Part shown: piece by piece, positions 33,550 to 42,677 of the stretch
Numbering within the stretch: the first letter of the stretch is position 1
Layout of the letters: every line of letters begins with the position of its first letter
Source: Arthrobacter wenxiniae
GTDB lineage: Bacteria; Actinomycetota; Actinomycetes; Actinomycetales; Micrococcaceae
Direction: 5' to 3'
Length of the DNA: 64,000 nucleotides
Assembly: GCF_013376105.1 (NCBI RefSeq)
Contig: NZ_JAAMFM010000002.1
Coordinates: 62,001 to 126,000, forward strand
Notes under the pieces: model-generated
Seen by the model: only the letters and a program-made list of their open reading frames with translations
Told to the model about the DNA's origin: nothing
The model's database searches: none
Program-made: the position numbers and the translations under genes

Positions 33550-36500
33550 CTATTGGGCCACCGCCGCCGCGTCCGCGAACACGTCCGCGGGCATCGGTCG
33601 GTGCAACTTCCAGGTAATCGCGATCGGCTTCTCGCCCTTGTGCTGGACGTAGTCGACTTGGCCAAGGCAGGTATACGGCACCGTCAGCCCGGTTTCATCC
33701 TCTGCGGTGTCACGGGTGAACAGCAGGACCTGTGACCCGTGCGTCTTATGGTCAAGGTAGCGGCGGCCAACCGTGCTTGCTGGTGAGGTATTGTTCTGCG
33801 ACTCCCAGTGGAAAAGCTCGGGACTGATCGCGTAGTCCTTGTACATGGTCGTGGCGGAGTGGTTTGCCTCGTCCTTGTGCAGGGTCACGAAGAATGCATC
33901 AGTCCTCGTTCGGGGGCACCACGCCACACCCTCGCGGTGTTTGACGTTCTTCCCCGTCTCCAAGGATCCGTACTGCAGTGCCGCCAAAATCTCTTCGCGC
34001 CGATAGGTCGCGTGCGAAAACAACGGGATGCTCGCATACGCCATGCCGAGGCTCCTGCCGGCCCGCTTGGACGCCGCGGCTCCCAACGCGACGACCTGTT
34101 GGATCTCGCTGCAAACATACGGATAGCTTCGGAGGTGGGCAAAGCCTTCATCATACGACGTGAATCCGCCGGCGTCGTCCCACAACGTGAAGAAGAGCAT
34201 CCGGGCGAATACCTGCTCACGGGGCCCCAGGTCCGCGTACAAAGGCCCGTCAGCGGAAACGAGCATCGAATAGACATCCGCGCGTTCCTGGTCGTCCACA
34301 TGGATCAAGGCCGCCATTCTGCCCAGAAGTTTCTTCTCTTCAGCCTGAGACAGCTGGTCAAACTTTCCCGCAGCCAGTGCCTCCAGCGGAGACAAGCCTT
34401 CGATGAGTCCTGCCAGACGCAGGTATTCGGTCCAGGAGTTCTTGGTGGTCTTGTAGATGGTCTTGACTTCGTTTCCAGACTTTTCCAGGTAATTCGCCAG
34501 CAGCAACTCTGCGTAGGACTTGATGTCTGCCGCCAGCTTCGGCTTGTTCAGATTCAGCTGGGTCCTCAGGTTTGTCAGCACAACATCTTTGGCCACGCGG
34601 TCAAGAACAATTTGGGAACCGGAAGGCAGGAACGGGAAATCGTCGTCCACGGCCTTCTCAAGCCGCTTCCGCCCGTACCCCGTCATTGCGCGGTAGCGGA
34701 TGTCGAAGCGAAACTCGCGGTGTTGCTGGCCGATGAAGTCCAGCACCGTGAGCACGGCCTTGTCAGGCGCGCGCCGGAGCCCACGGCCCAGTTGTTGAAT
34801 GAAGATTGTGGCGCTCTGTGTCGGCCTCAGCAGGAGAATCGTGTCCACCTGCGGCAAGTCGAGGCCCTCATTGAATAGATCGACGGCGAAAATACAATTG
34901 ATCTCGCGACCGCGCAGCCGCCGGAGCGCAAGGGCGCGTTCGCCGTCGTCCGTCTGGCCCGACACCGCGACCGACGCAATGCCGGCTTGGTTGAACACCT
35001 GCGCCATGTACTGCGCGTGCTGCACCGAGACGCAGAAGCCAATGGCGCGCATATCCTGCGTGCTCGTGACCTTGTCCTGCAGTTCCCGGATCACCTTCGC
35101 GGCACGCGCACTGTGGCCGGTGTAGAGCTCGCTCAGCTGTTGCAGGTCATAGGATCCGCGCTTCCATTCCAAATGGCTCAAGTCGACATCGTCGGAGACG
35201 CCGAAATAGTGGAACGGGACAAGAAGGTCGGCATCGAGCGCATCCCAGAGCCGCAGCTCACTGGCCGTACGGCCGTCGAAGTACAGATCCGCGACGTGGA
35301 CCCCATCGCCTCGCTCAGGTGTGGCGGTCAGCCCGAGCATTTCCAACGGCTTCAAGTGCTCAATCAATTTGAGATAGGTGGGGGCTGCTGAGTGGTGGAA
35401 CTCGTCAATTACCACGACGTCAAACCGCTCCGCGGGCAGCTCGCCGATGCTTTTGGCTGAGAGGGATTGGACACTTGCGAACACGTGCGTCCACTGTGCA
35501 GGTTTGTGCTCCCCGACGAAGAGTTCGCCAAAAGCACCGTCCTGCATGACATTGCGGTAAGTCGTGAGGGATTGCTCCAGTATTTCCTTTCGATGGGCGA
35601 CAAAAAGCAACGTCAGGTCCCGGGCGGCCGCTTCGCAGAGTTGCTTGTAATCGAGTGCGGCGATGACAGTTTTCCCGGTTCCCGTTGCCGCCACAATGAG
35701 GTTCCGATGAAATCCTTTTGCACGTTCGGCGTCAAGGTCTTCCAACATCTCAACCTGGTGCAGATAGGGTTCAACCTCCAGCCCGGTGTATCCGGAGGGC
35801 GCTGACGTCGGCTTGCCGCCGTTGCGTTGCAAAGCCGCGTCCAGCTTGTCTGCGTCCTTGGCCGGATCGTAGCTTTGGAACGCACGCTGCTCCCAGTAGC
35901 TGTCAAAGGTGATGGCGAACTTTTGCAGAAGCGCAGGCGTTCCGATATTGGAGAGGCGTACGTTCCATTCCAAACCGTCCAGCATGGCCGCCCGGCTCAG
36001 GTTCGAGCTGCCAACATAGGCCGTGTTGTAGCCCGTGTTGCGGTGGAAGAGCCACGCCTTTGCGTGCAGCCTGGTCGAATGGGTCTCGTAGCTGATCTTG
36101 ACCTCGGCGCCGTAGCTGTTGACGAGGTGGTCGATGGCCCTGCGCTCAGTGGCGCCCATGTAAGTGGTCGTGATGACACGGAATTTCCCGCCACGCTCCT
36201 TGAGCCTTTCAAGGGCCGGTTCAAGGAGCCGAATGCCGGTCCACCGGATGAAGGCACAAAGTAGATCCACTGAGTCCGCCGATTCAATCTCGGCGCGGAT
36301 CTCGGCAGCAAGATTGGGATCGTCCTTGCCGTTGGTGAGCAGCGCGCTGTCGCTAAGGCTCGTGGCGGGACGGCGCAGCTGTCGGCGCTTGAGTGCATCG
36401 GGACGGTGCAGGGACCGAAGTTGCAGCGGCCCAGGTGTGACCTCATTGTCTGGATTGATGACCATCAGGATCTGGTTGGTCTTGGCGACCCGGTCTTCTT

Positions 36501-36705
36501 CCCTGGTGTCCATAAGGAGCTGTTCAACGGCGCAGGCGACGTGTCTGGCCAGCGCCCGAGGTGAATCGTCCCCGCCCACGCCTTCTATGCTGGCCTGCAG
36601 ATCCGGCACTGCTATTAAGCGTCGCCCCAAATCCTTCGTGTGCAGCAGCTCGTAGAGCCCCTCAGCCAGCAGTTCCGGCCCTTCATCCCCATCAATTGTG
36701 TCCAC
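33550..36705 (-). CDS. PLD nuclease - SF2 helicase - DUF3427 protein
   Basis: 1051 residues. An N-terminal domain (about 1-130) precedes a phospholipase-D-like nuclease region with His214, Lys216 (RLHAKAWLF) and GSSNLSRAAM. The SF2 helicase follows: Walker A AATGTGKT (Lys345), DEFHH (434-438), GLTATPERGDG, and C-terminal motifs DLFNEGLDLPQVD and QQLGRGLRRAPDK. The last ~400 residues match the DUF3427 pattern, ending SPELFHWESQNNTS and DYVQHKGEKPIAITWKL. Such proteins are thought to act on foreign or damaged DNA. GTG start; 84 bases separate it from the HelD-like gene, so both form an operon. Role inferred. Confidence 0.85.
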   Translation of the reverse strand: MDTIDGDEGPELLAEGLYELLHTKDLGRRLIAVPDLQASIEGVGGDDSPRALARHVACAVEQLLMDTREEDRVAKTNQILMVINPDNEVTPGPLQLRSLHRPDALKRRQLRRPATSLSDSALLTNGKDDPNLAAEIRAEIESADSVDLLCAFIRWTGIRLLEPALERLKERGGKFRVITTTYMGATERRAIDHLVNSYGAEVKISYETHSTRLHAKAWLFHRNTGYNTAYVGSSNLSRAAMLDGLEWNVRLSNIGTPALLQKFAITFDSYWEQRAFQSYDPAKDADKLDAALQRNGGKPTSAPSGYTGLEVEPYLHQVEMLEDLDAERAKGFHRNLIVAATGTGKTVIAALDYKQLCEAAARDLTLLFVAHRKEILEQSLTTYRNVMQDGAFGELFVGEHKPAQWTHVFASVQSLSAKSIGELPAERFDVVVIDEFHHSAAPTYLKLIEHLKPLEMLGLTATPERGDGVHVADLYFDGRTASELRLWDALDADLLVPFHYFGVSDDVDLSHLEWKRGSYDLQQLSELYTGHSARAAKVIRELQDKVTSTQDMRAIGFCVSVQHAQYMAQVFNQAGIASVAVSGQTDDGERALALRRLRGREINCIFAVDLFNEGLDLPQVDTILLLRPTQSATIFIQQLGRGLRRAPDKAVLTVLDFIGQQHREFRFDIRYRAMTGYGRKRLEKAVDDDFPFLPSGSQIVLDRVAKDVVLTNLRTQLNLNKPKLAADIKSYAELLLANYLEKSGNEVKTIYKTTKNSWTEYLRLAGLIEGLSPLEALAAGKFDQLSQAEEKKLLGRMAALIHVDDQERADVYSMLVSADGPLYADLGPREQVFARMLFFTLWDDAGGFTSYDEGFAHLRSYPYVCSEIQQVVALGAAASKRAGRSLGMAYASIPLFSHATYRREEILAALQYGSLETGKNVKHREGVAWCPRTRTDAFFVTLHKDEANHSATTMYKDYAISPELFHWESQNNTSPASTVGRRYLDHKTHGSQVLLFTRDTAEDETGLTVPYTCLGQVDYVQHKGEKPIAITWKLHRPMPADVFADAAAVAQ

Positions 36706-36789
36706 CAGGCCAGGCTATGTGGTGGGTGCGACAAAGACTAACGGGAGGAGACTTGAAATCTGGTGCTTCCGCTATTGGCTGTCAAAAGA

Positions 36790-39528
36790 CTATTCCGCCA
36801 ATTTTCCCGGTTTCTGGGTGTGGCGGCAGGCAGGGTATTGATTGCACCCCAGGAAGGGGCCGAATTTTCCAGTCCGCGGGACCAGGTTCCCTTTCTTGCA
36901 GGCCGGACAGGGGATGGCGGATGTGGCCTTGCCCGAGGCATCCAGCACCGCAATGTTGTGGTCTCTGACGAGTTCCAAGAGAAACGGTGATTCCTTACCG
37001 GCAACTGTCAGAAGCAGCACGGAGCGTTTGGCCCGAGTCAACGCCACGTAGAAGAGACGCCGTTCTTCGGCGAGCGGGAACACATCGCCGGCTGGCATGG
37101 CCAGGTGCAGGACTGGATCGTCAACTATTGTGCTGGGGAAGCCATAGGCTCCCTTGGTCAATCCGGGAATAATGACGTAGTCCGCCTCAAGCCCCTTCGA
37201 ACCGTGGATGGTGTGGAAGCGGATATCCAGGCCCTCCCAGCCATTGTTGCTGCGCCCCTTCGGCCTGACGGCGGCCTGCAGCTCATGCAGTAATTTCCGA
37301 TAGCGACACAGGACAAGGACCGTCACCAGGCCGCACGCGCCTGTCGGGGTTTCGCCGGACCTAACCCTGTCGGACAGCTTGTCGAGGTGGCCGCGAACTG
37401 CGCGGGAATATTGATCGACTCGTTGGACGGCAACGGCAACTATGGAGGATGAGTATTCCGGGGCCGACGAAACCACGTGCTTAGGAAGCTGCGCAGGGTT
37501 CTTCAGGACGAAGTTGCTTGAGACATTGCAGATGGACTGTGGCGACCGAAAGGTCCGTTCCAGCCTGAGGGTTTCCCCTTCGCCAAACCAGCGGGCAAAG
37601 TCCGTCATGACCGACAGATCGGCGCCGGCAAATCCGTTAATGCTCTGCCAGTCATCCCCGACGGCGAAAAGCATTCGGCCGGGTGCATCAACCAGGGCCC
37701 GTGCCAGCCGCGCCCGGGCGTGGCTGGCGTCCTGCATTTCATCCACCATGACCAGCTCATGTCCGGCGTCCCAATGGCCGGCTTCAAGATGGTCCGCGGA
37801 CATCGTGAGCATGTCCTCAAAATCGATCACGTCCGCGTCCACAAGTTCCTGCTCCCATGCGGCCCTGATGGGTTCAAAGAGGTTCAGGAAGACACTGTGC
37901 CGAAAGTGCAGCGGCGTTCCCAACCACGCCTTGACACGTTCGCGCAGTTGGCCGTCGCCGAGCCTGTTGCTCTTTACATGGATCAGAAAGGTCCGAAAAA
38001 TCCGAATGAGTTGCTCGTCCTTCAGCGGCACTGGGCCGAAGCCGGGTCGGTCCGGGTTTGGATCGAGCGTAATTCCCCGTGCTGTGAGCTGCTCGGAAAG
38101 GCGATCCAACGCCAGCCCGTCCCAGAGCTCGGACATGGTGGTTTCCATCAGGGTGGTCCCGAACTTCCGGTGGACGGCGCGCTTCCATTTGACGCCGTCA
38201 AGATAGCCCGTGAACTCCGGCGGGGGGTGGCCGTTACGGTCGAGGGCAAAATGTTCGTGATACACATTGATGTCCGGATAGTAGAAATCGGGGTGGTACT
38301 GCACGTGCGTGGCGTCCACGGTTTCATGCTCATAGGGCCGCTCATAGACGTAGCTCACGCCGTTGAAGAAAAGCCAGTCGGCAATGAGTCGCTCGCCATG
38401 GCTCTTGACCACCTCGCCTTGCAGCGTCCTGAACCCGGCAGACTTGCTGTTCGGGTCCCAGTCGGTTGGATCGTCACTTTCATGGCCGAATTCCGGGAGG
38501 CCGCGGGCAAGTACCAGCCGAAACAGGTCCCATTGCTTGCGAAATTTTGCTTCGGTGCCCCGGAGCCTTTCCACAATCTCCTTGAGTTTCTCAAGGTCCG
38601 CACCATCGTTAATCCAAGGAGCCAGCGAGGGTTTCCGCCCCGTGGCCTGGCCGATGATTTCCAGGCCAAGGGCGTGAAATGTCTTCGCCTGTACGTTTGC
38701 CGCATCTAGGCCGAGCGGGACAAGCCTGTCCCGGATCCGCTGCTCAAGTTCCTGGGCGGCGTCGGTGTTGAACGCCAGCAGGAGGATCTTCTCCGCCGGC
38801 ACCAGACTGCGGTGCAGGACATACCCGGCTTTCGCGACCATGGTTGAGGTCTTGCCAGAACCGGCCGAGGCAATGACCTGGACCCGGTTGTCGAGGCAAA
38901 CCACGGCCCGAACCTGTTCCACCGTGAGCGGGGAGCGCTCCACCTTGTCAAAGAATTCCTTGCCAGCCATTGCTTCCTTGGCCAGGTGACGTTCATTGAG
39001 GGTGCTTAGATAGTCGCGCAGCTCCGCGTTCCAAAGCACGACGGCGTCCCGCACCTTGTCCTGTTGCACACCAAGACGCTGGGCAAGGCTGGGGTTGCCC
39101 AGAATTGCGACAAGGTCGCCCTCTGGCCTGGCGGAGCGCCAGTGGTTCCTGAAATCGCGGGTCAGCCATCCCTTTACGGCGAACTGGGTCTCGATTGAGG
39201 CCTGCAGGGCGTCCGCCCACGCCACGACTTCTGCCGCCAACAGCAAGTCCCGGTGGTCGCCGATGGCAGTCTTGACGGCCTTGACCAGGCTGGCCGCGCC
39301 CCGGTTCCGTAGCCCTGCCAGCCGTACGGTGCGCGTACCCAATTCGAAGGTGACAGTGCCCCAAAAAATTCCCCGGTGGAACGTCGGGTCCGCCAACTCA
39401 ACCATGTCGGCAGTTGTCGTCGCCTCAGCATCGCGTAGACGCAGATCGGTGCCGTCCAGCACGACTTGCCAGTCGCCAGCCCCAGTGACGCGCTTGCCAA
39501 AATTCGTGGGCTGCCAGCACCAGGACAT
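36790..39528 (-). CDS. HelD-like SF1 helicase with embedded PD-(D/E)XK nuclease and zinc finger
   Basis: 912 residues from ATG 39528 (AAGGGGG 7 bases upstream). The N-terminal part resembles E. coli helicase IV (WGTVTFELGTRTVRLAGL; FFDKVERSPLTVEQVRAVV). Walker A ASAGSGKTS is at about 220-228, Walker B MVDEMQDASH, AVGDDWQSINGFAGA, and the last motif VALTRAKRSVLL. Inserted between helicase halves, about 370-460, is a nuclease-like block: GERLIADWLF (Glu379), QYHPDFYYPDINVYHEHFAL (Asp414, Glu425). The C-terminus is a topoisomerase-type C4 zinc finger (CPACKKGNL...GCNQYPAC). First gene of the two-gene unit. Confidence 0.85.
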   Translation of the reverse strand: MSWCWQPTNFGKRVTGAGDWQVVLDGTDLRLRDAEATTTADMVELADPTFHRGIFWGTVTFELGTRTVRLAGLRNRGAASLVKAVKTAIGDHRDLLLAAEVVAWADALQASIETQFAVKGWLTRDFRNHWRSARPEGDLVAILGNPSLAQRLGVQQDKVRDAVVLWNAELRDYLSTLNERHLAKEAMAGKEFFDKVERSPLTVEQVRAVVCLDNRVQVIASAGSGKTSTMVAKAGYVLHRSLVPAEKILLLAFNTDAAQELEQRIRDRLVPLGLDAANVQAKTFHALGLEIIGQATGRKPSLAPWINDGADLEKLKEIVERLRGTEAKFRKQWDLFRLVLARGLPEFGHESDDPTDWDPNSKSAGFRTLQGEVVKSHGERLIADWLFFNGVSYVYERPYEHETVDATHVQYHPDFYYPDINVYHEHFALDRNGHPPPEFTGYLDGVKWKRAVHRKFGTTLMETTMSELWDGLALDRLSEQLTARGITLDPNPDRPGFGPVPLKDEQLIRIFRTFLIHVKSNRLGDGQLRERVKAWLGTPLHFRHSVFLNLFEPIRAAWEQELVDADVIDFEDMLTMSADHLEAGHWDAGHELVMVDEMQDASHARARLARALVDAPGRMLFAVGDDWQSINGFAGADLSVMTDFARWFGEGETLRLERTFRSPQSICNVSSNFVLKNPAQLPKHVVSSAPEYSSSIVAVAVQRVDQYSRAVRGHLDKLSDRVRSGETPTGACGLVTVLVLCRYRKLLHELQAAVRPKGRSNNGWEGLDIRFHTIHGSKGLEADYVIIPGLTKGAYGFPSTIVDDPVLHLAMPAGDVFPLAEERRLFYVALTRAKRSVLLLTVAGKESPFLLELVRDHNIAVLDASGKATSAIPCPACKKGNLVPRTGKFGPFLGCNQYPACRHTQKPGKLAE

Positions 39529-39717
39529 TGCAGTTCCCCCTTGACTCAACTCCATCCGGTCGCCAAGCTGCCGGCTGCCTGACTAAGCCACGCTTCCACA
39601 AGCGGCTAGACCATGTCCACACAATACCTGGCCCCAGCACTGAGATTCCTTCCATGACCACACGTGCACGGCGCCCAGGGCCGTCCGGTATCCGGCTCCG
39701 TGCCCATACAATGCCTC

Positions 39718-39751
39718 TGGCGGGACCAGCCTCCCCCGGCTGGTCCCGCCA
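39718..39751. terminator. Strong hairpin after the ABC binding-protein gene
   Basis: TGGCGGGACCAGCC pairs perfectly with GGCTGGTCCCGCCA (14 bp) around tccccc. It lies 8 bases past the stop of the minus-strand binding-protein gene. There is no U-run on either side. Confidence 0.5.
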
Positions 39752-39759
39752 GTCCGGGA

Positions 39760-40878
39760 TCACCCGACATACCCGAAGATCTGGTTCCACACCGCCTGGT
39801 CTTCCTTGCCGTTCTTGGCAAGGTCGTCGGGCATGCCGCGGTGCGGGAGGCCTGTTTTCATGGCCGGCAGCTGGATGCCCATGACCTTCGGTGCCGGCGC
39901 GGAGGCGTCGGCAGGGTATTCGCCCAGCTGCGCGAAGACGCTGGCGCCGCGCTTGCTAAGGTTCCAGTTCACGAAGACCTGAGCCGCAGCGGGATGCTTG
40001 GCCGTTGGGGTCATGCCGAGGAAATAGTCGTATAGCGCGAACCCTTCCTTGGGAACAACGAACTTCACGGGCGCGTTCTTGCTAGCCGCGATGTTGACGC
40101 TGCTGACCACTCCCGTGGCCACCTGGATTTCACCGCGGGAGAGGCTCTCCTGCTGCGCGCCCGACGAGTCGAAGATTCGGGGCTGCTGTGCCGCATATCC
40201 CTTGAGATAGTCATCCCCCAGGACGTTGCGCTGGAACCGGACCAGGGACGCCGAGCTTCCGCCAGCTCCCACCTGGGTGGTGCCGATCTTGCCCTTCCAC
40301 TTCGGATCCAGCAGGTCCTGCCAGGACTTGGGTGCATCGGCTGCGCTGACCAGCGCCGTGTTGTAGGCAAAGGTGAAGGCGGGGTCAAAGACACGGTAGA
40401 ACTTCCCGCCGTCGTACTTGACGGTGTCATCCAGCTGGCCGTAGTTCGGCACCTTGTGTGCGGTAAATGCACCCGCCTTGTTCATGGCGGAAACGGAGGA
40501 GAACTCGGACATGCGGATGACGTCCGCGCCCAGCTTGCCGGCGCCCTGCTCGCTGAGTACCCGTTCAAGAAGCCGGTTGGGAACCAGCCGAACCAGGTCG
40601 ACCTTGATCCCGGTGTCCTTCGTGAACGCCTTGATGACCTCCTTCTCGCTGTTTTCCACGTAGCCGCTGTAGAGGGTGATGGAGCCCTCCGCCTTGGCCT
40701 TGGCAAACAACGCGCTGTCCGCGACCTTTTGCCCGTTGATTACCAGGTCCGACGTCGTGGAGATCGACTCCGCCTTGCTGACCAGCGTGACAGTCGGTGG
40801 AGCGCTGCACGCAGCGGCGGAGACGGCCAGGAGGGCAGCGGCGAGGACCGCGGTCGTGGTTTTGATAGAGCGTTTCAT
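39760..40878 (-). CDS. ABC transporter substrate-binding lipoprotein (iron/polyamine-type)
   Basis: 372 residues. A lipoprotein signal ends at the lipobox SAAAC (Cys near 24). The mature part has the look of the Fbp/PotD-like class: SITLYSGYVENSEKEVIKAF, GIKVDLVRL, EFSSVSAMNKAGAF, DPAFTFAYNTALV, PKSWQDLLDPKWKGKIG and GVVSSVNIAASKNAPVK. GGAGG stands 7 bases before the ATG, which overlaps the stop of the permease gene (TAATG). The next genes encode the fused permease and the ATPase. Substrate is not certain; the PrpF-like neighbour hints at an organic acid rather than iron. Confidence 0.9.
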   Translation of the reverse strand: MKRSIKTTTAVLAAALLAVSAAACSAPPTVTLVSKAESISTTSDLVINGQKVADSALFAKAKAEGSITLYSGYVENSEKEVIKAFTKDTGIKVDLVRLVPNRLLERVLSEQGAGKLGADVIRMSEFSSVSAMNKAGAFTAHKVPNYGQLDDTVKYDGGKFYRVFDPAFTFAYNTALVSAADAPKSWQDLLDPKWKGKIGTTQVGAGGSSASLVRFQRNVLGDDYLKGYAAQQPRIFDSSGAQQESLSRGEIQVATGVVSSVNIAASKNAPVKFVVPKEGFALYDYFLGMTPTAKHPAAAQVFVNWNLSKRGASVFAQLGEYPADASAPAPKVMGIQLPAMKTGLPHRGMPDDLAKNGKEDQAVWNQIFGYVG

Positions 40879-42677
40879 TATTTTCCTCCATTGCTTGAAC
40901 GGGCGCCAAAGGACTTGGCGACTACCACCAGGACCAGAATGATCAGGATGTAGAGGAGGCTGGTGGAAGCGGCCGACCGCAGCGCCCCGTTGTCGTAGTC
41001 GTCGAAGACCACGATCGCCAGCAGGCGGGTGTTTGAGGTGAAGAGGAACAGTGCCGCGGACAGTTCGCGCATGGCCAGCATGAGCAGCAGCAGGATGGTG
41101 GACAGCACGCCTGTCTTCATCAGGGGCAGTGTCACATAAGCCACCGCGCGGGCCCGGGTCGATCCGAGCAGCACTGCGCTGTCCTCCAGGTCCTTGTCCA
41201 CCTGCAGGATGCTGGCGCTGATGCCGCGATAACCCTGCGGAAGATAGATTGCAATGAACGCGATGATCAGCACCAAAATGGTCCCGTAGACGGGCACCGG
41301 CAGGATCAGCCATGTCCACAGCAGACCAAGCCCCATGACGATCGCCGGGATGGCCAGCGGCAGCATGGCCACGAATTCCAGGCTCTTCCGGCCGGGCACC
41401 TTGGTTCGGTACACCAGATAGCTGAGGTAGAACGCCAGCGCAGTGCCCAGAACCGCGACGGAGACGGACACCAGGACGCTGTTCCGCGCCGCGTACAAGA
41501 ATGCGGAATCCTGCAGTGTCTGGAACAGCGACCAGAAGGACAGGGAGTCCTTTTGAAACAACTCGCCCAGCTTGGAAACATACGGCGAGGATTGCAGGGA
41601 CGCCAGAAGCAGGGCGATGACCGGCAACACGATCGCCAGCGCAAAGTAGACCAGGGCGAACGCCAGCCCCACGCCGCGGAGCCTGCCAATGTCCATCATC
41701 CGCGGCTTCATGCCCTTGCCGGAGACCGTGGTGAAGTTGCGTTTCATCACCACGCGCTGCTGAAAGGCCGTGACGGCGATCAGCAGCACCGTGAGTACGA
41801 CGGCGACTGCCGCGGCCTCGTTGCCGCGCGCCGGGGCGGCGTTCATGAGGCGGTAGATGAAGGTGGGCAGCGTTTCGATTTGGCCAGGGGTGCCGATCAT
41901 CTGCGCCACGGGGAAGTTCTCCATGGTCAGGGCGAAGATCAACACACCCGATCCCAGCAAGGCGGGCGTGACCAGCGGAAACGTCACGGTGCGCAGGATC
42001 TTGCCCAGTGAGCCGCCATGCACGCTGGCCGCCTCCTCCAGGTCCGGGTTCATGAGCGTCATGGCCCCGTGGATCAGCAGGAAGGCGTAGGGGGCGTAGT
42101 ACAGCGCCAGCACCAGGATCAGGCCGGGCATGGAGTAGATGTTGAACAGGTTCCCCAGCCCCACGGCCCGCGTCACCAGGTTCAGGTAGCCGGTGGCCGG
42201 GCCGGCCAGCAGGGACCAGGCCAGGGCACCCACCAGCGACGGCAGGAACATCGGGGAGATGCCGATGAAATAGATGACGGCCTTGCCCCAGATGTTGGTC
42301 CGTGCTGCGAGGAAGGCGAGCGCCGCCCCGATGAGCATGGCCAAAACGGAGGAGGCGGTCGCAACGATGACCGAGTTGCCCAGTGCCTTAACGGACTGTG
42401 GAGACGTGAGGACCTTGAAGTTCTCCAGGGTGAGCCCGCCCAGTCCGATGGCGCCGGGGCGCGGCGTGGAGCTGCTGAACGCGGAGAACAGGATCAGTCC
42501 CATCGGCATGAGGATCAGCACCGCCAGCAGGACCAGCATGAACCACGTCGGCAGGGACTTGCGGAGCTGGCGGCCAAAGTGCCGGCCGTAGTCCTTTCCG
42601 GCCGGCCCACCAGGCTGCGGCGCCGGCTGTGCGCTCATTTCCGTCCCGCGTGGGCGTTTGGTGGTCAGGGCGGACAT
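40878..42677 (-). CDS. ABC transporter permease, two fused permease domains
   Basis: 599 residues with about twelve membrane helices in two halves, each with a binding-protein-dependent permease (EAA) loop: EEAASVHGGSLGKILRTVTF at about 245-265, and LEDSAVLLGSTRARAVAYVT near 510-530. This is the FbpB/ThiP-like fused arrangement. Translation starts at ATG 42677, which overlaps the ATPase stop by one base; GGAGGTGG lies just upstream. It forms the channel for the adjacent binding protein and ATPase. Confidence 0.92.
   Translation of the reverse strand: MSALTTKRPRGTEMSAQPAPQPGGPAGKDYGRHFGRQLRKSLPTWFMLVLLAVLILMPMGLILFSAFSSSTPRPGAIGLGGLTLENFKVLTSPQSVKALGNSVIVATASSVLAMLIGAALAFLAARTNIWGKAVIYFIGISPMFLPSLVGALAWSLLAGPATGYLNLVTRAVGLGNLFNIYSMPGLILVLALYYAPYAFLLIHGAMTLMNPDLEEAASVHGGSLGKILRTVTFPLVTPALLGSGVLIFALTMENFPVAQMIGTPGQIETLPTFIYRLMNAAPARGNEAAAVAVVLTVLLIAVTAFQQRVVMKRNFTTVSGKGMKPRMMDIGRLRGVGLAFALVYFALAIVLPVIALLLASLQSSPYVSKLGELFQKDSLSFWSLFQTLQDSAFLYAARNSVLVSVSVAVLGTALAFYLSYLVYRTKVPGRKSLEFVAMLPLAIPAIVMGLGLLWTWLILPVPVYGTILVLIIAFIAIYLPQGYRGISASILQVDKDLEDSAVLLGSTRARAVAYVTLPLMKTGVLSTILLLLMLAMRELSAALFLFTSNTRLLAIVVFDDYDNGALRSAASTSLLYILIILVLVVVAKSFGARSSNGGK

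Noticed and set aside
36790-39528. RNA-polymerase-recycling HelD or plain UvrD housekeeping helicase
   Set aside because: The embedded nuclease-like block, the zinc finger and the partner gene argue for an accessory enzyme, though housekeeping repair cannot be fully excluded.
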